Below are positions 49,425-61,371 of a stretch of 64,000 nt of DNA, piece after piece. The stretch comes from Antedon bifida (Eukaryota; Echinodermata; Crinoidea; Comatulida; Antedonidae), in the NCBI GenBank assembly GCA_963402885.1, contig OY727103.1, positions 11,868,085 through 11,932,084 on the forward strand, written 5' to 3'. The translations under genes and the position numbers were made by a program. The notes under the pieces are model-generated. The model saw only the letters and a program-made list of their open reading frames with translations. It was not told where the DNA came from and ran no database searches. The stretch's first letter is position 1. The number at the start of each line of letters is the position of its first letter.

Positions 49425-52400
49425 GATTTGTGCCACAACAAAAAACAGCTATCAACTCGAAAAGAACTCAAATAACTATTATTGTCACGTGAAAGAGTCA
49501 TTCAAGTGGAACGATACTTAGGACCTTTAAATCCTAAACACAGATTCTACTATCGTTCCACTAGGAACACTAAGATTGAATGTACTTTATTTTTCATAGT
49601 AAATATCATTATTTTATTAATTAACATTTTTTTACAACAATATCACGCACACAAAACTAACAATAGCCCATTTGAGTGCTCGCGTTTGAATGCGCATTTC
49701 AGCAGGTGACTTACGCACAGAAATTAGTGAGGGAGTAGCAGTTGACTTTGTATGAATGATCCATGTTTAGCAGTAGTAGAATCACTGATCAAAATAGCAC
49801 AGCGTGAATTCTATCTATTGCCAAATATAGACCACTACTTCGAACATCGACTCGTCCAGAAGGTTGTTGGTTGACATGTTTTCTAATTCTGCCATGATGA
49901 ATACAAATGTGTTCCTATTTGGGGCTAGCATTATTTGCTGGCGTATAAAGTACAGCAAATTGTGCCAGTGCCAAATAGCAACACACTCCACGTCCAATAT
50001 GCCGCAAAACGAAGGCCTACCATCCGCCATATTTAATTTCTTTTAATAACTTTTGATAACACAAGTCATAATATCACGTTTAAATTAATGTGAAGACTGT
50101 AATCATTATATCTGAATGGTACAAAATTACCTCGTTATGTGTTCTCGTATTTCGTCCATTACGATTTCTTTGTCATAATTACTTATATCTTTCCTCTTAA
50201 ATATAATTATCCTCTATAATATTAAATGTAGTTAAGTTTCCTAATCTTTTTGTCCAATTGCTTTGTGTTTTATTCGCCGTGCTCTCCCATTCAAGTCTTT
50301 GTCGTCATAATGGCCAATTATGTCCATTGAAGGACTCCTGCCTCCGCTTTAAGCGACTTCCATGCAACTAATTTGCCAACTACCTTATATGCAAATTATA
50401 CACATTTACATATTACTGAGCATCTGCATTATATCTTTTAGAATGTTGTTGGTAGATTATTCTTTATTAGCACAACACGAGGAGTAAGTGACCAACTACT
50501 CTTATTAGACCCAAACCATTATCAGCATTCAGTATTTCTCAATTTTAATTTCGAGATAAATTAAGAACATTAGTAATTAGTTGACTAATAGGACATATTG
50601 GGTCTTGGTTTATTGCAGTAGTACAATGAGTGCTAATTAGTTTTACAAGGACTTCAATTAGCTCTATTGAATACACCAAACTAAAATGACGTCATCCTGC
50701 GCCGCCGACCAACATTATTGAACGTTCATAAATCACACACCTTATTTGGCTTTTTTAACGATACGATATTTACATATTTGAATGCAAATTTGAACTTTTA
50801 AATGATATTTTATATTTTAAATTGTATTAATTTGTTAATGTGAATTTTGCGACGCTGCATTGTTTGTTCTCAATATCCATTTTACTAATTTAAGAAGTTC
50901 CACAACAATTATTGACTGATTTTCTTATGCAATCATCATCGTCTTCATCATCACTCTATTTTCAACTATTGACAGCGGTAGTCAGAAAGTTTCATTTAGT
51001 ATTGATATTTTAAGGTTCTTTTTCATCTGTGGGTGGGTTGGTTTCCATATTATATCTTGCTTGTAAAGCATAACCAAATGACATCGTCAAACGGGCCCGA
51101 AGTTAATCTGTGGGTGGGTTGGTTTCCATATTATATCTTGCTTGTAAAGCATAACCAAATGACATCGTCAAACGGGCCCGAAGTTAATCTGTGGGTGGGT
51201 TGGTGTCCATATATCTTGCTTGTAAAGCATAACCAAATGACATCGTCAAACGGGCCCGAAGTTAATCTGTGGGTGGGTTGGTTTCCATATTATATCTTGC
51301 TTGTAAAGCATAACCAAATGACATCGTCAACAGGCTTTAAGTAAATCTGTGGGTGGGTTGGTGTCCATATATTTTGCTTGTAGAGCATAACCAAATGACA
51401 TCGTCAACGGGCCCGAAGTTAATCTGTGGGTGGGTTGGTGTCCATATATTTTGCTTGTAGAGCATAACCAAATGACATCGTCAACGGGCCCGAAGTTAAT
51501 CTGTGGGTGGGTTGGTGTCCATATATCTTGCTTGAAGAGCATAACCAAATGACATCGTCAACGGGCCCGAAGTTAATCTGTGGGTGGGTTGGTGTCCATA
51601 TATCTTGCTTGTAGAGCATAACCAAATGACATCGTCAACGGGCCCGAAGTTAATCTGTGCCAGCTTACTCTTTACAAAACAAACTACTATATTTAATCAC
51701 CTGTTTTGTTATGTTAATAATAAACCCACTGATGAACACATGTGCCTAAAACACAAAAGGGCCCTGTATGACTTTTAATCTGCCTGCATCTGTTTTTATT
51801 TAATGCTTTTAAAGTAAATAATGGCAGATTCAATAGCGGCAATATAATTAATCTGGCATCGATATAATGTGTACTATTTATGAAATAATCTAAATGAAAA
51901 AGAACATTAAATCAAACATTAAGTTATTTTTTTCGTTTTATAAATTAAATTTTATTCTAAACTATTTAAAGTTTTTCACTTTCGAAAAAACAGTTTCATT
52001 AACCGTTATCTTAAGTCTGAGAATGAACAAATCAATCCGAATTATAGCAGAGATATTCGTTCACTATATCTAGTCTTTCAATTGGCTGAAAGTACTAGGC
52101 TTACATTGTTAGCAACGGGAAGTACGTGTGTTGTTTGATTGAAAATGAAAGAAATGTATAGATTATAAAAATAATATACAACGAATTCAAATTTAAGATT
52201 TTTCAATCAAAACTATACTGATGATATCAACGAACAAAATGTTTTCATACCAACCCTAACGCTTAGATTTACTTCAGTAAAAAAAATACCTTACCAATGG
52301 AGCTATAAATAGCTCTATACATTACCAATGGGTTGAAACGAAATAAATCAAGATACTTACGGCTAGGGCGCAGCAGACGATCTTTTTTCTGTAACAACTC

Positions 52401-53323
52401 TGTTGAAAATCATGAATAGTACTGCGTCAGGTTGTTTTCTTCGTTGAATGACATCAAGCACTGGTTTCAAAGAATGACAATGTTTTCTCTTTGTAGGCTT
52501 CTTTGTATCTTGGGTCTAATCAACTACAGAGCGAGAAACCTTACCAAATTTAAATAACAATTATGTTGGCAGCAGTGATGAGCTTTCTCAATAATTGCCC
52601 ACAAAGTAATTACGTAACACATCATTGTAATGCATGCACCTCATGTAATCATGTCACGTGTTTTGTCCAATTAGGCTCGACTTTTTAGTTCAATATTTAG
52701 GGATATTAAAATACAAATTATCTGTAAAATGGAATAAGGACCACTTCTTTTTCTTCTGTCGCGTTGGTACCCCCACCCTCCTCTGTTGGTGCGTTCCCGT
52801 TCTGTACTGAGTTTAAGAGTAGTAAATATTATATTATGCGCAAATTCTCTACAATTACCAGAATTATTGGGCGTTTAGTAAGTACATATACTTACAGAAC
52901 ATGGATATTGATTTTCAGAAAAAAAAATCTCGAGTTCTTTGTATCTTCAATATGGGCAATAATATATAGCACGCCCTCCGTTTCTCTCTCTATATTGCCA
53001 AGTACAGTATTTCTAGACTTTATTTTGGTCAGATTAAACAATAGGACTTGATTGACAGTTGGCTTTGAGAAATGAATGACTGAAATGTTTCACACTTTTT
53101 GTTAGAAACAAAGACACTGGTGAATAGGCTTGTATTAAATTAGTACTAATTACTGACAGGGTTGCCAACTGAACAATCAATGTCTAATTATAAATATAAT
53201 GAACTCATTTCTAGTAAAAACCAAACATAAAGTAAAAATAGAAGATTATTAATGAGCTTTATTTATTCACACAAACTCTATGATGGAACATTCAAGATTT
53301 TAGTATGTACTTAATTTGGCTAT
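49425..53323. other. Intergenic region between GSAP and TRMT10C
   Basis: No convincing gene. It contains a CACGTG E-box at about 49483 near the GSAP start, a hairpin at about 49504-49561 (12-bp arms AGTGGAACGATA and TATCGTTCCACT), and the array at 51.0-51.7 kb. Short open frames around 49815-50030 and 52764-53051 have no recognised domain. Confidence 0.55.
51027..51660. repeat. 73-79-bp tandem repeat, 8 copies, intergenic
   Basis: Unit begins TCTGTGGGTGGGTTGGT, contains GCATAACCAAATGACATCGT and ends near GGGCCCGAAGTTAA. Variants differ by small indels; one copy has CAGGCTTTAAGTAA in place of the GGGCCC end. Confidence 0.95.
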
Positions 53324-54592
53324 CTACTTATATTTTGGTCTCAGTGCCCGACTAAAAATAAATTTGTCTTTGGCTGCCGGTTCCTGCCCGCTGAATGTTG
53401 GTTGGCCACATGTTTTCATTCCTTCGTGTTTTCTAATAGGGACATGTTTCATAGCTTCTTTCCAATCATTTGTTTCTTTCATTGCTGATAATATCTTGAT
53501 TACTTGATCTAAAGTTAGATTCTTGTTCCCTCCACTTCCCCACTTTAAGTAGTAATCAATTGGTAATCGTACATGAGAAACATTTAATCTTTTTGCAATA
53601 CCTAACGTCAATCCTTTTTGTATTTGAGTTCCGTCAACCAAAGCACCAATAACGTACGTCTTTGTGGCATCAAATGTACGCATTATGTTTGGTGAATCTG
53701 GTGACAGATAAATAATGTCCTCTTTTGGAAATGTTTCCAGTAAAGATTGTGAACTCATTGTCACCATCATCTTATTGTAAACGTCCTTTGTTGTTGTACG
53801 CACCAATTCTTTATGCGATAGTGAACTCTCTAGGTGGTTAACAAAATGTATGTGAAAAGACTCCTTAGCTTTCTTATTTTCATGTATTACATAACTCATT
53901 TGCATACTTAGGCTGATAGCATCTCTTCGTTGCATATACTGGTCATAGCAAAAATCAAACACAACATTCTGACCAAATTTCATTCCTTGAGACAGTTTCC
54001 AATTATCAGACTCCAAAATACGTTTAGGATTCATTTTGAGGAACAACCGGTTTTCTATTAGTGTTTCATACTCCTTACTTTCTTCAGATTCTATTTTTCT
54101 TTGTTCCTGTTTTTCAAGACGTTTTTCCTTATCCTTCAGCCGCAAACACTCTCTACGATACATGAAAGTCATAAACTTTTTCCTTTGCTTTTTAGATTTG
54201 ATAGAAGCAAAATGTTCTAAATCTGCATCATTGATTTGTTGTGGCACTTGCCTGCCAGAAAGCCTCATTTCTTCTATTAACTGTCTTGCCTCTTCAAGTC
54301 CTCTGTCATAAGACGTTTCTTTTTCCAATTTACTAGATTCATTTGTAAGAAAACAGTAATATCTTGATTGATAGATAAGTTTGTTTTTAAATTGGCTCAC
54401 TGATATCAATGACGTACTTCTTTTATTCTTCACTGATACAGGAACGCTGTTTTTACATACTGGTGGTAAGCTTCGTAACAATTTCAAAAGGTGAAACATT
54501 TCTATCTGTGAATTTAACGCAAAATAATTATTGAATAAAAATGGTAACCAATCAATGGCAATGCCAACTTTCATTATGCACAGTTTATTCAT
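53324..54592 (-). CDS. TRMT10C: tRNA methyltransferase 10 homolog C (mitochondrial RNase P protein 1)
   Basis: Subunit of mitochondrial RNase P and an m1R9 tRNA methyltransferase. Intronless. The open frame allows 422 residues from 54592; the better start is the Met at 54499 (MFHLLKLLRSLPPVC, 391 residues), which gives a basic, hydrophobic mitochondrial presequence; human is 403. A charged helical linker (residues about 90-180 of the long frame) precedes the SPOUT domain. Matches to human include YLSPDSPNIMRTFDATKTYV, GIAKRLN, LPIDYYLKWG, NKNLTLDQVIKIL and VPIRKHEG. The NLTLDQ and DSPN motifs separate TRMT10C from cytosolic TRMT10A/B. The C-terminal tail past RKHEG is longer and unlike human. 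Confidence 0.93.
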   Translation of the reverse strand: MNKLCIMKVGIAIDWLPFLFNNYFALNSQIEMFHLLKLLRSLPPVCKNSVPVSVKNKRSTSLISVSQFKNKLIYQSRYYCFLTNESSKLEKETSYDRGLEEARQLIEEMRLSGRQVPQQINDADLEHFASIKSKKQRKKFMTFMYRRECLRLKDKEKRLEKQEQRKIESEESKEYETLIENRLFLKMNPKRILESDNWKLSQGMKFGQNVVFDFCYDQYMQRRDAISLSMQMSYVIHENKKAKESFHIHFVNHLESSLSHKELVRTTTKDVYNKMMVTMSSQSLLETFPKEDIIYLSPDSPNIMRTFDATKTYVIGALVDGTQIQKGLTLGIAKRLNVSHVRLPIDYYLKWGSGGNKNLTLDQVIKILSAMKETNDWKEAMKHVPIRKHEGMKTCGQPTFSGQEPAAKDKFIFSRALRPKYK

Positions 54593-54630
54593 GAAAAAGG
54601 CAAATTCTTAATAAAACTAAGGGTACACTA

Positions 54631-54898
54631 AGCCCGGTAGGATTTTATGATATAAAATGTTATCAAGTAATGCTAAAATTATATACAATTTTTATATTGT
54701 GTGAAAAAATGTCAAAATATTGATTAGGTTTATTCAGAAACTGAAGACCGCCCTCTGTGATAAGTGATGTTTCTGGCGTTGAATGCGTTGCAAATTAACA
54801 ATATTTTAACCGATTTAAATTTGTTTCTGGAAAGAAATATATGTATAAGACTTAATATGTACTTGATATCATTTTAAATCATACAAGCCTACCGGGCG
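54631..54898. mobile_element. Small TA-flanked inverted-repeat element
   Basis: A 268-bp segment with inverted ends AGCCCGGTAGG...TATGAT and CGCCCGGTAGG...TATGAT (about 21 bp, a few mismatches), flanked by TA on both sides. It lies just upstream of TRMT10C. It is probably a MITE; the family is not known. Confidence 0.6.
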
Positions 54899-55320
54899 TA
54901 GATTAGTATGAACGCTATGTATTTTAGGCCTAGGCTAGGCCTACTTAGGAGGATGGCCTTACTTATTCTCAACCAATTCTCCTGCTTACTCTACACTACT
55001 AGTAAGTAGGTTAGGCATGCCTGGTTACTACTAGTAGGCCTAGCCTCGCCTTATTGTATTTGTAGGCCTAACTATATTGTACCTAGATATACATCCACAC
55101 TAACTTTCATACAGTAAAACAACTTACTTCTTTTTATTGTATGGATCCACTTGAAAATTAAAAAAAAGTTTCATTTAAAATACTGTAATTTACAACACCA
55201 CCATGCTGCACATGTTTTTTTTTTTTAATGTATACTGCCCTCTATAATATTTTTCATGATTTTTAGTCGCGTGGACGCGACTCTATAGTTCACTATGTCG
55301 GTTGGTCTGTCTGTCTGTCT

Positions 55321-56917
55321 CAGTGGTGGCGCCAGCCGGGGGGCTACGTCCCCTCGTCGGGGAGCCTAGCCCCCCCGTCGGGGAACACGGGTACTTTTTG
55401 TCAGGGAATATAATATACAGTAAAAAACGTTCTCGTTCACTTCATATAGCTTCAGCGCCTAGAAAACCACGACGTTCCATTGACCGTGAGAGTACGTCAG
55501 AGGGCTAATATGCACTTTTATGCATTCATTATTGCCAGCGATCTAACTTACTACTAAACATTAGCTAGGTACGCACTTGTCTGGCGGTATCCCTTTGTAC
55601 GAATCGTTCAACATTGGGTCGAGACGCGTGATATCATGTTTCATCCAGGGACCAAAATGTGTACTGTAGTTATTTTCCAGGCGAAGTTTACCGACGGTTA
55701 CCGAAGGGAACACGGGTACTTTTTGTCGGGGAATATAATATACAGTAAAAAGCGTTCGCGTTCACTTCGTAGCTAGCTTCAGCGCCTAGAAAACCGCAAC
55801 GTTTCATTGACCGTGAGAGTACGTCAGAGTGATATTATGCACTTTATATGCATTCATTATTGCCAGCGATCTAACTTACTACTAAACAATAGCTAGGTAC
55901 GCACTTGTCTGGCGGTATCCCTTTGTACGAATCGTTAACGTTGGGTCGAGACGCGTGATATCATGTTCCATCCAGGGACCAAAATGTGTACTGTAGTTAT
56001 TTTCCAGGCGAAGTTTACCGACGGTTACGTCGTGTACTGCGTCGACGTACGCTACACTACAGCAAAAACGAATTATGTTAATTGTTCGTATGTTCACCAA
56101 TTTTTTAATTTACAAGTAACCTTCTGTACCGTGGGGCACCTAAAATACATTTTTCATCCATTACTAAACAAAAAAACATGCCCTTTTCGCTTAGCCAACA
56201 TCTTATTATAGCTAAGTTATTACATTTTCAATATCCTGTATGTCATGAATTTCTCACCACTCGGAAGTCCAGATGGTACGCACGCATACACCTGGGAGGA
56301 ATAAACTTCTACTTCTAAAAGGTCTACGCTTGCGTTTTTTAAACCTCTAGGCTTGATGTTTCCAAAGTATAAAATGCAATTTTTTTGAAGACCTGCAGCT
56401 CTAGTTTTAAACATTTTCTTAGCTCAGCCCCAACAATAAAGCTGGTCATATTTCGAAGAACAAGAAGTACATTTTCCGGGACCTAACATCTCTATTTTTC
56501 AAACATTTCTTAGCTCAGTCACAACCATGATAGGCACTTATATATTTTGTTTCATGTTTTGAAGTATAATAAGTCCAATTTCCGGGACCTCCAACTCTAT
56601 TTTTCTAAATTTTCTTTGAACTTTTATTTTTTAAATTGAAAAATATGGATTGAAACAGTCATCGCGCATCGTTTTTTTGCACGCAGTATTTTATTTATGC
56701 ATTATAAAAAATGGAAAAAATGGCTACCCTAAATCTGATTAAAAAGACCTCAAATGACGCTAGAACGCGTTGCTTCCGGGGGCTTCGCCCCCTGGACCCC
56801 CACCGGGGGCCCTTGGCGGCCCCCTGGCCCCCAGCCTAGTGATGCTCGCTTCGCTCGCATAGCCCCCTCATCGGGGAATGTAGCCCCCGCGTCGGGAAGA
56901 TCCTGGCGCCATCCCTG
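55321..56917. mobile_element. hAT-like non-autonomous DNA transposon nested in copy C
   Basis: A 1597-bp segment with ends CAGTGGTGGCGCCAG on the left and CAGGGATGGCGCCAG reading in from the right, continuing as GC-rich inverted sequence (GGGGGCTAC). GTCTGTCT flanks both sides (55313-55320, 56918-56925) and would be an 8-bp target duplication, though it lies in a GTCT microsatellite. CAG ends and 8 bp fit the hAT superfamily. No transposase was found. Confidence 0.8.
55382..56032. repeat. About 325-bp internal tandem duplication in the hAT-like element
   Basis: The block starting GGAACACGGGTACTTTTTGT at 55382 is repeated at about 55707, with a few percent divergence, through CGAAGTTTACCGACGGTTAC. 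Both copies lie within the nested transposon. Confidence 0.9.
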
Positions 56918-57635
56918 GTCTGTCTCTGTCTGTCTGTCGGTCCGATATCACTATGCATTGTAGCACGCGACTTAATGGCTGTTGGCCTTGTTATATAAAA
57001 AGGCAAAATATTGGGGGTGGTAGGGGTTACTAAACAGATTTGCATTTAGATCCAACATTACGTCATTAGAGGTCACCGACGTCCCTAACCCAAAATGATT
57101 TTTTTCTAAGATTAACTTGTAATTCAGTTTTTAAAAAACGGATTATGAAAACTGATGAATTAAAGGTGATTCATTTAAAACATTCACAACATCCACCGAC
57201 ATATCAACATTTATTATATTACATAAATACAGATAAAATAATATGAGTATAGTTTATGAATGGGCAAAACTGTACTTGCTAGATTTCTATGAACTGTTGA
57301 ATAAATGGGTCTGGCCTACCATAGTGTTCTGTATATAGGCTACTTGACTATAATACTTTAGCAAAACCTAATTTTAATTTTCAATATTATCACGCATCCT
57401 GGCTGATAAATCGGAAATTAAGCGAATTATTTAGAAATATTAAAAATTACTGAAACTAATGCGTAAAACATACTTTATACTTGATGTTGAGACTTAGCCG
57501 TAGCTTGTGTGTCCCTCAACATGTTTCTATATATTATCTTGTCTACTATAGGGGGGGCAAACATGTGAGATTGTCTTTTTATGTTGGCTGGTATACACAG
57601 AGTATGCACTTAGTATACATGTCAAAATGTCACAT

Positions 57636-60600
57636 TCATAAGATAGGCTGCCATGAAGTCGTCTCTCCTCCTTCTTTGCTCATACTTGGCATCAAAGCGG
57701 ACCTGGTCAGACCCCAAAACTTTTCAGGCTTCAGCTTACGCTTTGTTGCGCTGAATTTCCACCCCATATGACTTGAACAGTGTCGACACTGAATTATTGT
57801 CCATGCATATCTATTAAGAAATAATAAACACAAACTGCATTGATGATGTACACTCCTGCAGTAGATTCTGTTGTTAAATTATAGATAAGTCCTACATATC
57901 TGTGCTTTATTGGATTATATTAACAATATCTATTCATTAATCAAATGTGACTTGATAATTAGGTAAGGTTTAACATGTATACACACCCTGGAAACCAGCT
58001 GTTTTCTTTTGAGGGCCGACCAATTAAGTTGAGATTTTGAGCTCGATAAAGAGTCAGTGTTTCATGAATATATCCTCCAGGGTTAACATAAGCTGCCATG
58101 GGACCATCAAGAGACATACTAGAAAATGAAACATAATACTTATTAAAAAAAAAAATTATTTATATTTTACTTTCTGTTTGTAATCATCTGAAAATGTTAA
58201 AACTTACCAAAAAACATCAGTCTTGTTTGCAATCTGGTGACCGCATCTCTTACAACATAGTAATGTACACTGAAATAAGATAGTACACATGTTAGACTAC
58301 AGTTGACACCGCATCTCTTACAACATAGTAATGTACACTGAAATAAGATACAGTACACATGTTAGACTACAGTTGACACCACCACCACTACTACTTGTTC
58401 AGCTAGACCAAAACCTACCTTCTTTAGTAAGTCAAGCTCACATCTCATTCTTTGTATTGGTGAGTTCACTTTCAGTAACAACAACCTCTGACTGTCATTA
58501 ATTGGAATATTGCTGGCAACCCAAAATGAAAAATCTACAAAAAAAAGAAACACTCAATCATCTAAATATCCATATGAAACAATGAAGTTTAAAATAATGT
58601 TAGCAAAATTATTTGTTACCTGATGGACGTTCTGGGATTGTACTAAATGTAATAGATCCCTCGTACCAGCTCCGTAACTCTTCTTTTATCAATGCCATTA
58701 GATATTCCTAATAAATGTATAAATAATGCACTATCAGCAGAATGTAAATTGAATGTTTACGACCCGACAACAATCAGTATCAACCTGACAACAATCATTA
58801 TCAACCTGACAACAATCAGTATCAACCTGACAACAATCAGTATCAACCTGACAACAATCAGTATCAACCTGACAACAATCAGCATCAACCTGACAACAAT
58901 CAGTATCAACTTGACAACAATCAGTATCAACCTGACAACAATCAGTATCAACAAGACAACAATCAGTATCAACCTGACAACAATCAGTATCAACCAGACA
59001 ACAATCAGTATCAACCTGACAACAATCAGTATCAACCAGACAACAATCAGTATCAACTTGACAACAATCATTATCAACCTGACAACAATCATTATCAACC
59101 TGACAACAATCAGTATCAACCTGACAACAATCATTATCAACCTGACAACAATCATTATCAACCAGACAACAATCATTATCAAGCAGACAATAAACTTACA
59201 GAATCGTACATCTGGTATACCCAAGGTGGCCACCATGTAAACTGTGACTCCAACAACTTATTTTTTCTCCTTCTTGAATCGAAAATAGTTTGTTTATGAG
59301 GTAAAAGCGCCCTCTGTTTGTAATATGAATTCATCCTCGCACCATGTAAAGGATCTAGAATTTCTTTGTCTGGAAGAATCTGTACCTTAGCAACCATGTT
59401 CCTAAAAACATGAATAAAATTATTGTTAACTTGTAAACGATTAAAGAATAAATTTATCAAGTTTTTTTAGAGGTCTTTATTTCATTATAAACAGCAAGAT
59501 ATTTACCCATCTGTTTGTCTACTAATATCCATAATTTTAAATCGCTGTCTTCCCATTGCTTTGATCTTCATATTTTCTAAACCATTTTCATCATTTTCTT
59601 TTACACTATAAATCTCAGCCGTTGTTCCAACTGATGCGACACCTTGCTCAAAATCTTGTCTAAAAACGCAAGAGAGTAGCGTTGTAAAAACCAATGATTG
59701 CACAAGTCAATATGAAATAAAATAATGATCATTCTTTTGTATGATAATAATTTACAAATGACAACTTACCCAACACTGACAACGCCAAATGTACGGTCCT
59801 TCTGAAGCACATGTCTCATCATTGAGATCTTTCTTGGATCAAGGAGTTGTAATGGAATGGTCTGACCAGGGATGAGTACAACATTATTGAGAGGCATCAA
59901 AGGAAGTGTCACGTAACTTTCATCATCATGGATTGTACGACCACTGTATTCTTCTAAATCATTTCCCAAATACTATATAAAAAAAGAAAATATTCATTAA
60001 TTACCTTCATATTCAGAATGCATAAATGGTGATAATCACACCTCTTTGTATTACTCTATCAGAATAGTTTTAAAGTAATGTAAAATAGCCTCAGAGAAGA
60101 CTTAAATATAAAGTATGTACTTACAGAATGAGCAGTAGGAAGTGATGGGTCAAAATTGAATTTAGCTGGTCTTTTTTTCACTTTTTCATGATCTTCAACT
60201 CCCCTAATGTTTATCCTCCAATCATTTATATTCATTTCAATATTTTCTTGAGCTTCAGGTTCTAAACAATTATTCAATATATACACTGATTATTACTTAA
60301 TTAATACTATACACACAAACAAGCTAGTATAAGTTACATAACATAATGTCTTAACGATATCCATCTTGCTGCTGCTGCTCCAGTCAAAATCGTTTCACCA
60401 CCATCCGGGGAATTCCCAGTAGATAGGCAGGGCTAGCTGGGCTACATACCCAACGAGCTGCTAGCAAGTTAGCTAGCCTGGTAATTGATTAATAATTTAG
60501 GCCTAGTCTAGACTGACTGAGGCCTAGATTCTAGGCTTAACCAGCAGACTGTATATGGAAGAGGCAAGACTTTCATCAAAATTAACCATCAATTTATATT

Positions 60601-60713
60601 AATAGCTTGTCTTTGTAAAGAACAGTATTTGCAAGTTGCATTTAATATTAATAAAAGTTAACTTTACCACTGTCAGAGGAAGAATCAAAATCTTCGTCAT
60701 GCACTTCGTCCAT
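57636..60713 (-). CDS. CRBN: Cereblon (CRBN), substrate receptor of CRL4 ubiquitin ligase
   Basis: Binds DDB1 and recruits substrates through the CULT domain. Ten exons in phase give 437 residues (human 442): 60713-60668, 60261-60125, 59972-59770, 59659-59507, 59401-59200, 58707-58620, 58534-58419, 58269-58208, 58118-57987, 57810-57636. An acidic N-terminus is followed by the LON-like domain ([44 protein letters not shown]), a DDB1-binding helical stretch ([13 protein letters not shown]) and the CULT domain. Zinc cysteines are present (CCKRC, QCRHC). The tri-Trp ligand cage is intact: SW, YAW and GWKF. The human His378 position is Asn (KENSWF), and human Val388 is Ile (YAWTIIQC), the residue found in mouse. 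Confidence 0.96.
58239..58376 (-). repeat. 68-bp duplication spanning a CRBN acceptor
   Basis: CCGCATCTCTTACAACATAG and the next 48 bases occur at 58241 and 58309. The first is the real start of exon 58269-58208 ([10 protein letters not shown]) with its acceptor; the second is a decoy acceptor upstream. Confidence 0.88.
58757..59190. repeat. 21-bp tandem repeat, about 20 copies, abutting a CRBN donor
   Basis: Unit CAACCTGACAACAATCAGTAT with point variants (CATTAT, CCAGAC). It ends about 9 bp inside the intron from the donor of exon 59401-59200. Both strands stay open by chance of the 21-bp period; the apparent 150-180-codon frames are repeats, not genes. Confidence 0.96.
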
Positions 60714-61371
60714 GTTTACTTTGCTCAGGTCAAATGTCAAGGGGCGGAACTAAAATTCTCCCAACCAATCAGGTTACGCGCAGTGTTGTTAATAGAAAAA
60801 AAGGGGAATTACCACTCTCATTATAAAAACAAATCTGCGGCATTGTTTAGTATAGTACTGTACGAAGTATGCAGCTGTTTGGAAAAGAATATTGATCCAG
60901 ATTATTTGATATTAATTGGTAACTGACCACGTGTACATTATATCAGGTAGGCACATTACAATTAGTTATTTATGGAAGAAAACTAATATTAATAGAGGCT
61001 ACATTACAAACAAATCGCAGGGAAAGAGAGAGAAAGATGAACAGTAGGCCTACTGAGTAGGCCTACTATCTACACATTGCCCAAACGTACCAGTACTTTT
61101 AACTATCACCAACAACCAGCATCAGCAATTGGTAGGTGGTAGCCCTACTACACTGCAACGAATAGACAACTACTATTTATTTGCAGTAATCAATTTCACC
61201 CAGACTGTGAACCATTGTAAATGTTATGCTAAAATATGGTCAATAAATGTTTCTTGAACTGTAACCGTAATGTTATTTATTATTAAATCATTACCATTTT
61301 GTGCATTTGTTGAGTTGACATAAAAACTTCTACTACTTCTAAATTAACCTTTTCAGTTGTTTTTTTTTCAG
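60714..61371. promoter_or_regulatory. Shared promoter of CRBN and the J-protein gene, with noncoding first exon
   Basis: CRBN starts at 60713 on minus. On plus, a donor (ATCAG then GTAGGC) at 60946/60947 and the acceptor at 61371 imply a noncoding J-protein exon ending at 60946 and a 425-bp intron. A CCAAT box (AACCAATCAGG, about 60761) and CCACGTG (about 60928) lie in between. These recall parts of ER-stress elements, but the spacing is not canonical. Confidence 0.45.

Larger units (their letters stand above)
55260..56992 (+). mobile_element. Short dispersed element with (GTCT)n core, copy C, split by an insertion
   Basis: The left part 55260-55320 and the right part 56918-56992 match copy B (13005-13133): TTTTTAGTCGCGTGGACGCG at the start, CACGCGACTTAATGGCTGTT at the end. 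The central GTCT microsatellite is interrupted by a 1.6-kb element. Confidence 0.82.
54900..57635. other. Intergenic region between TRMT10C and CRBN, filled by nested transposons
   Basis: Contains an AGGCCTA cluster (54930-55080), the dispersed element copy C with its nested hAT-like insertion (55260-56992), and AT-rich sequence from 57.0 to 57.6 kb with no gene signal. Confidence 0.6.

Noticed and set aside
49815..50030. Minus-strand 71-codon frame starting MADGRPSF, considered as a transposase fragment
   Set aside because: No catalytic motif, no flanking inverted repeats and no neighbour coding exons.
52764..53051. 95-codon plus-strand frame downstream of TRMT10C
   Set aside because: No homology recognised, AT-rich, no supporting splice sites.
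58692..59240. Long open frames on both strands (160-182 codons) of ISINLTT-type repeats
   Set aside because: They are products of a 21-bp tandem repeat whose period is a multiple of three, lying in a CRBN intron.
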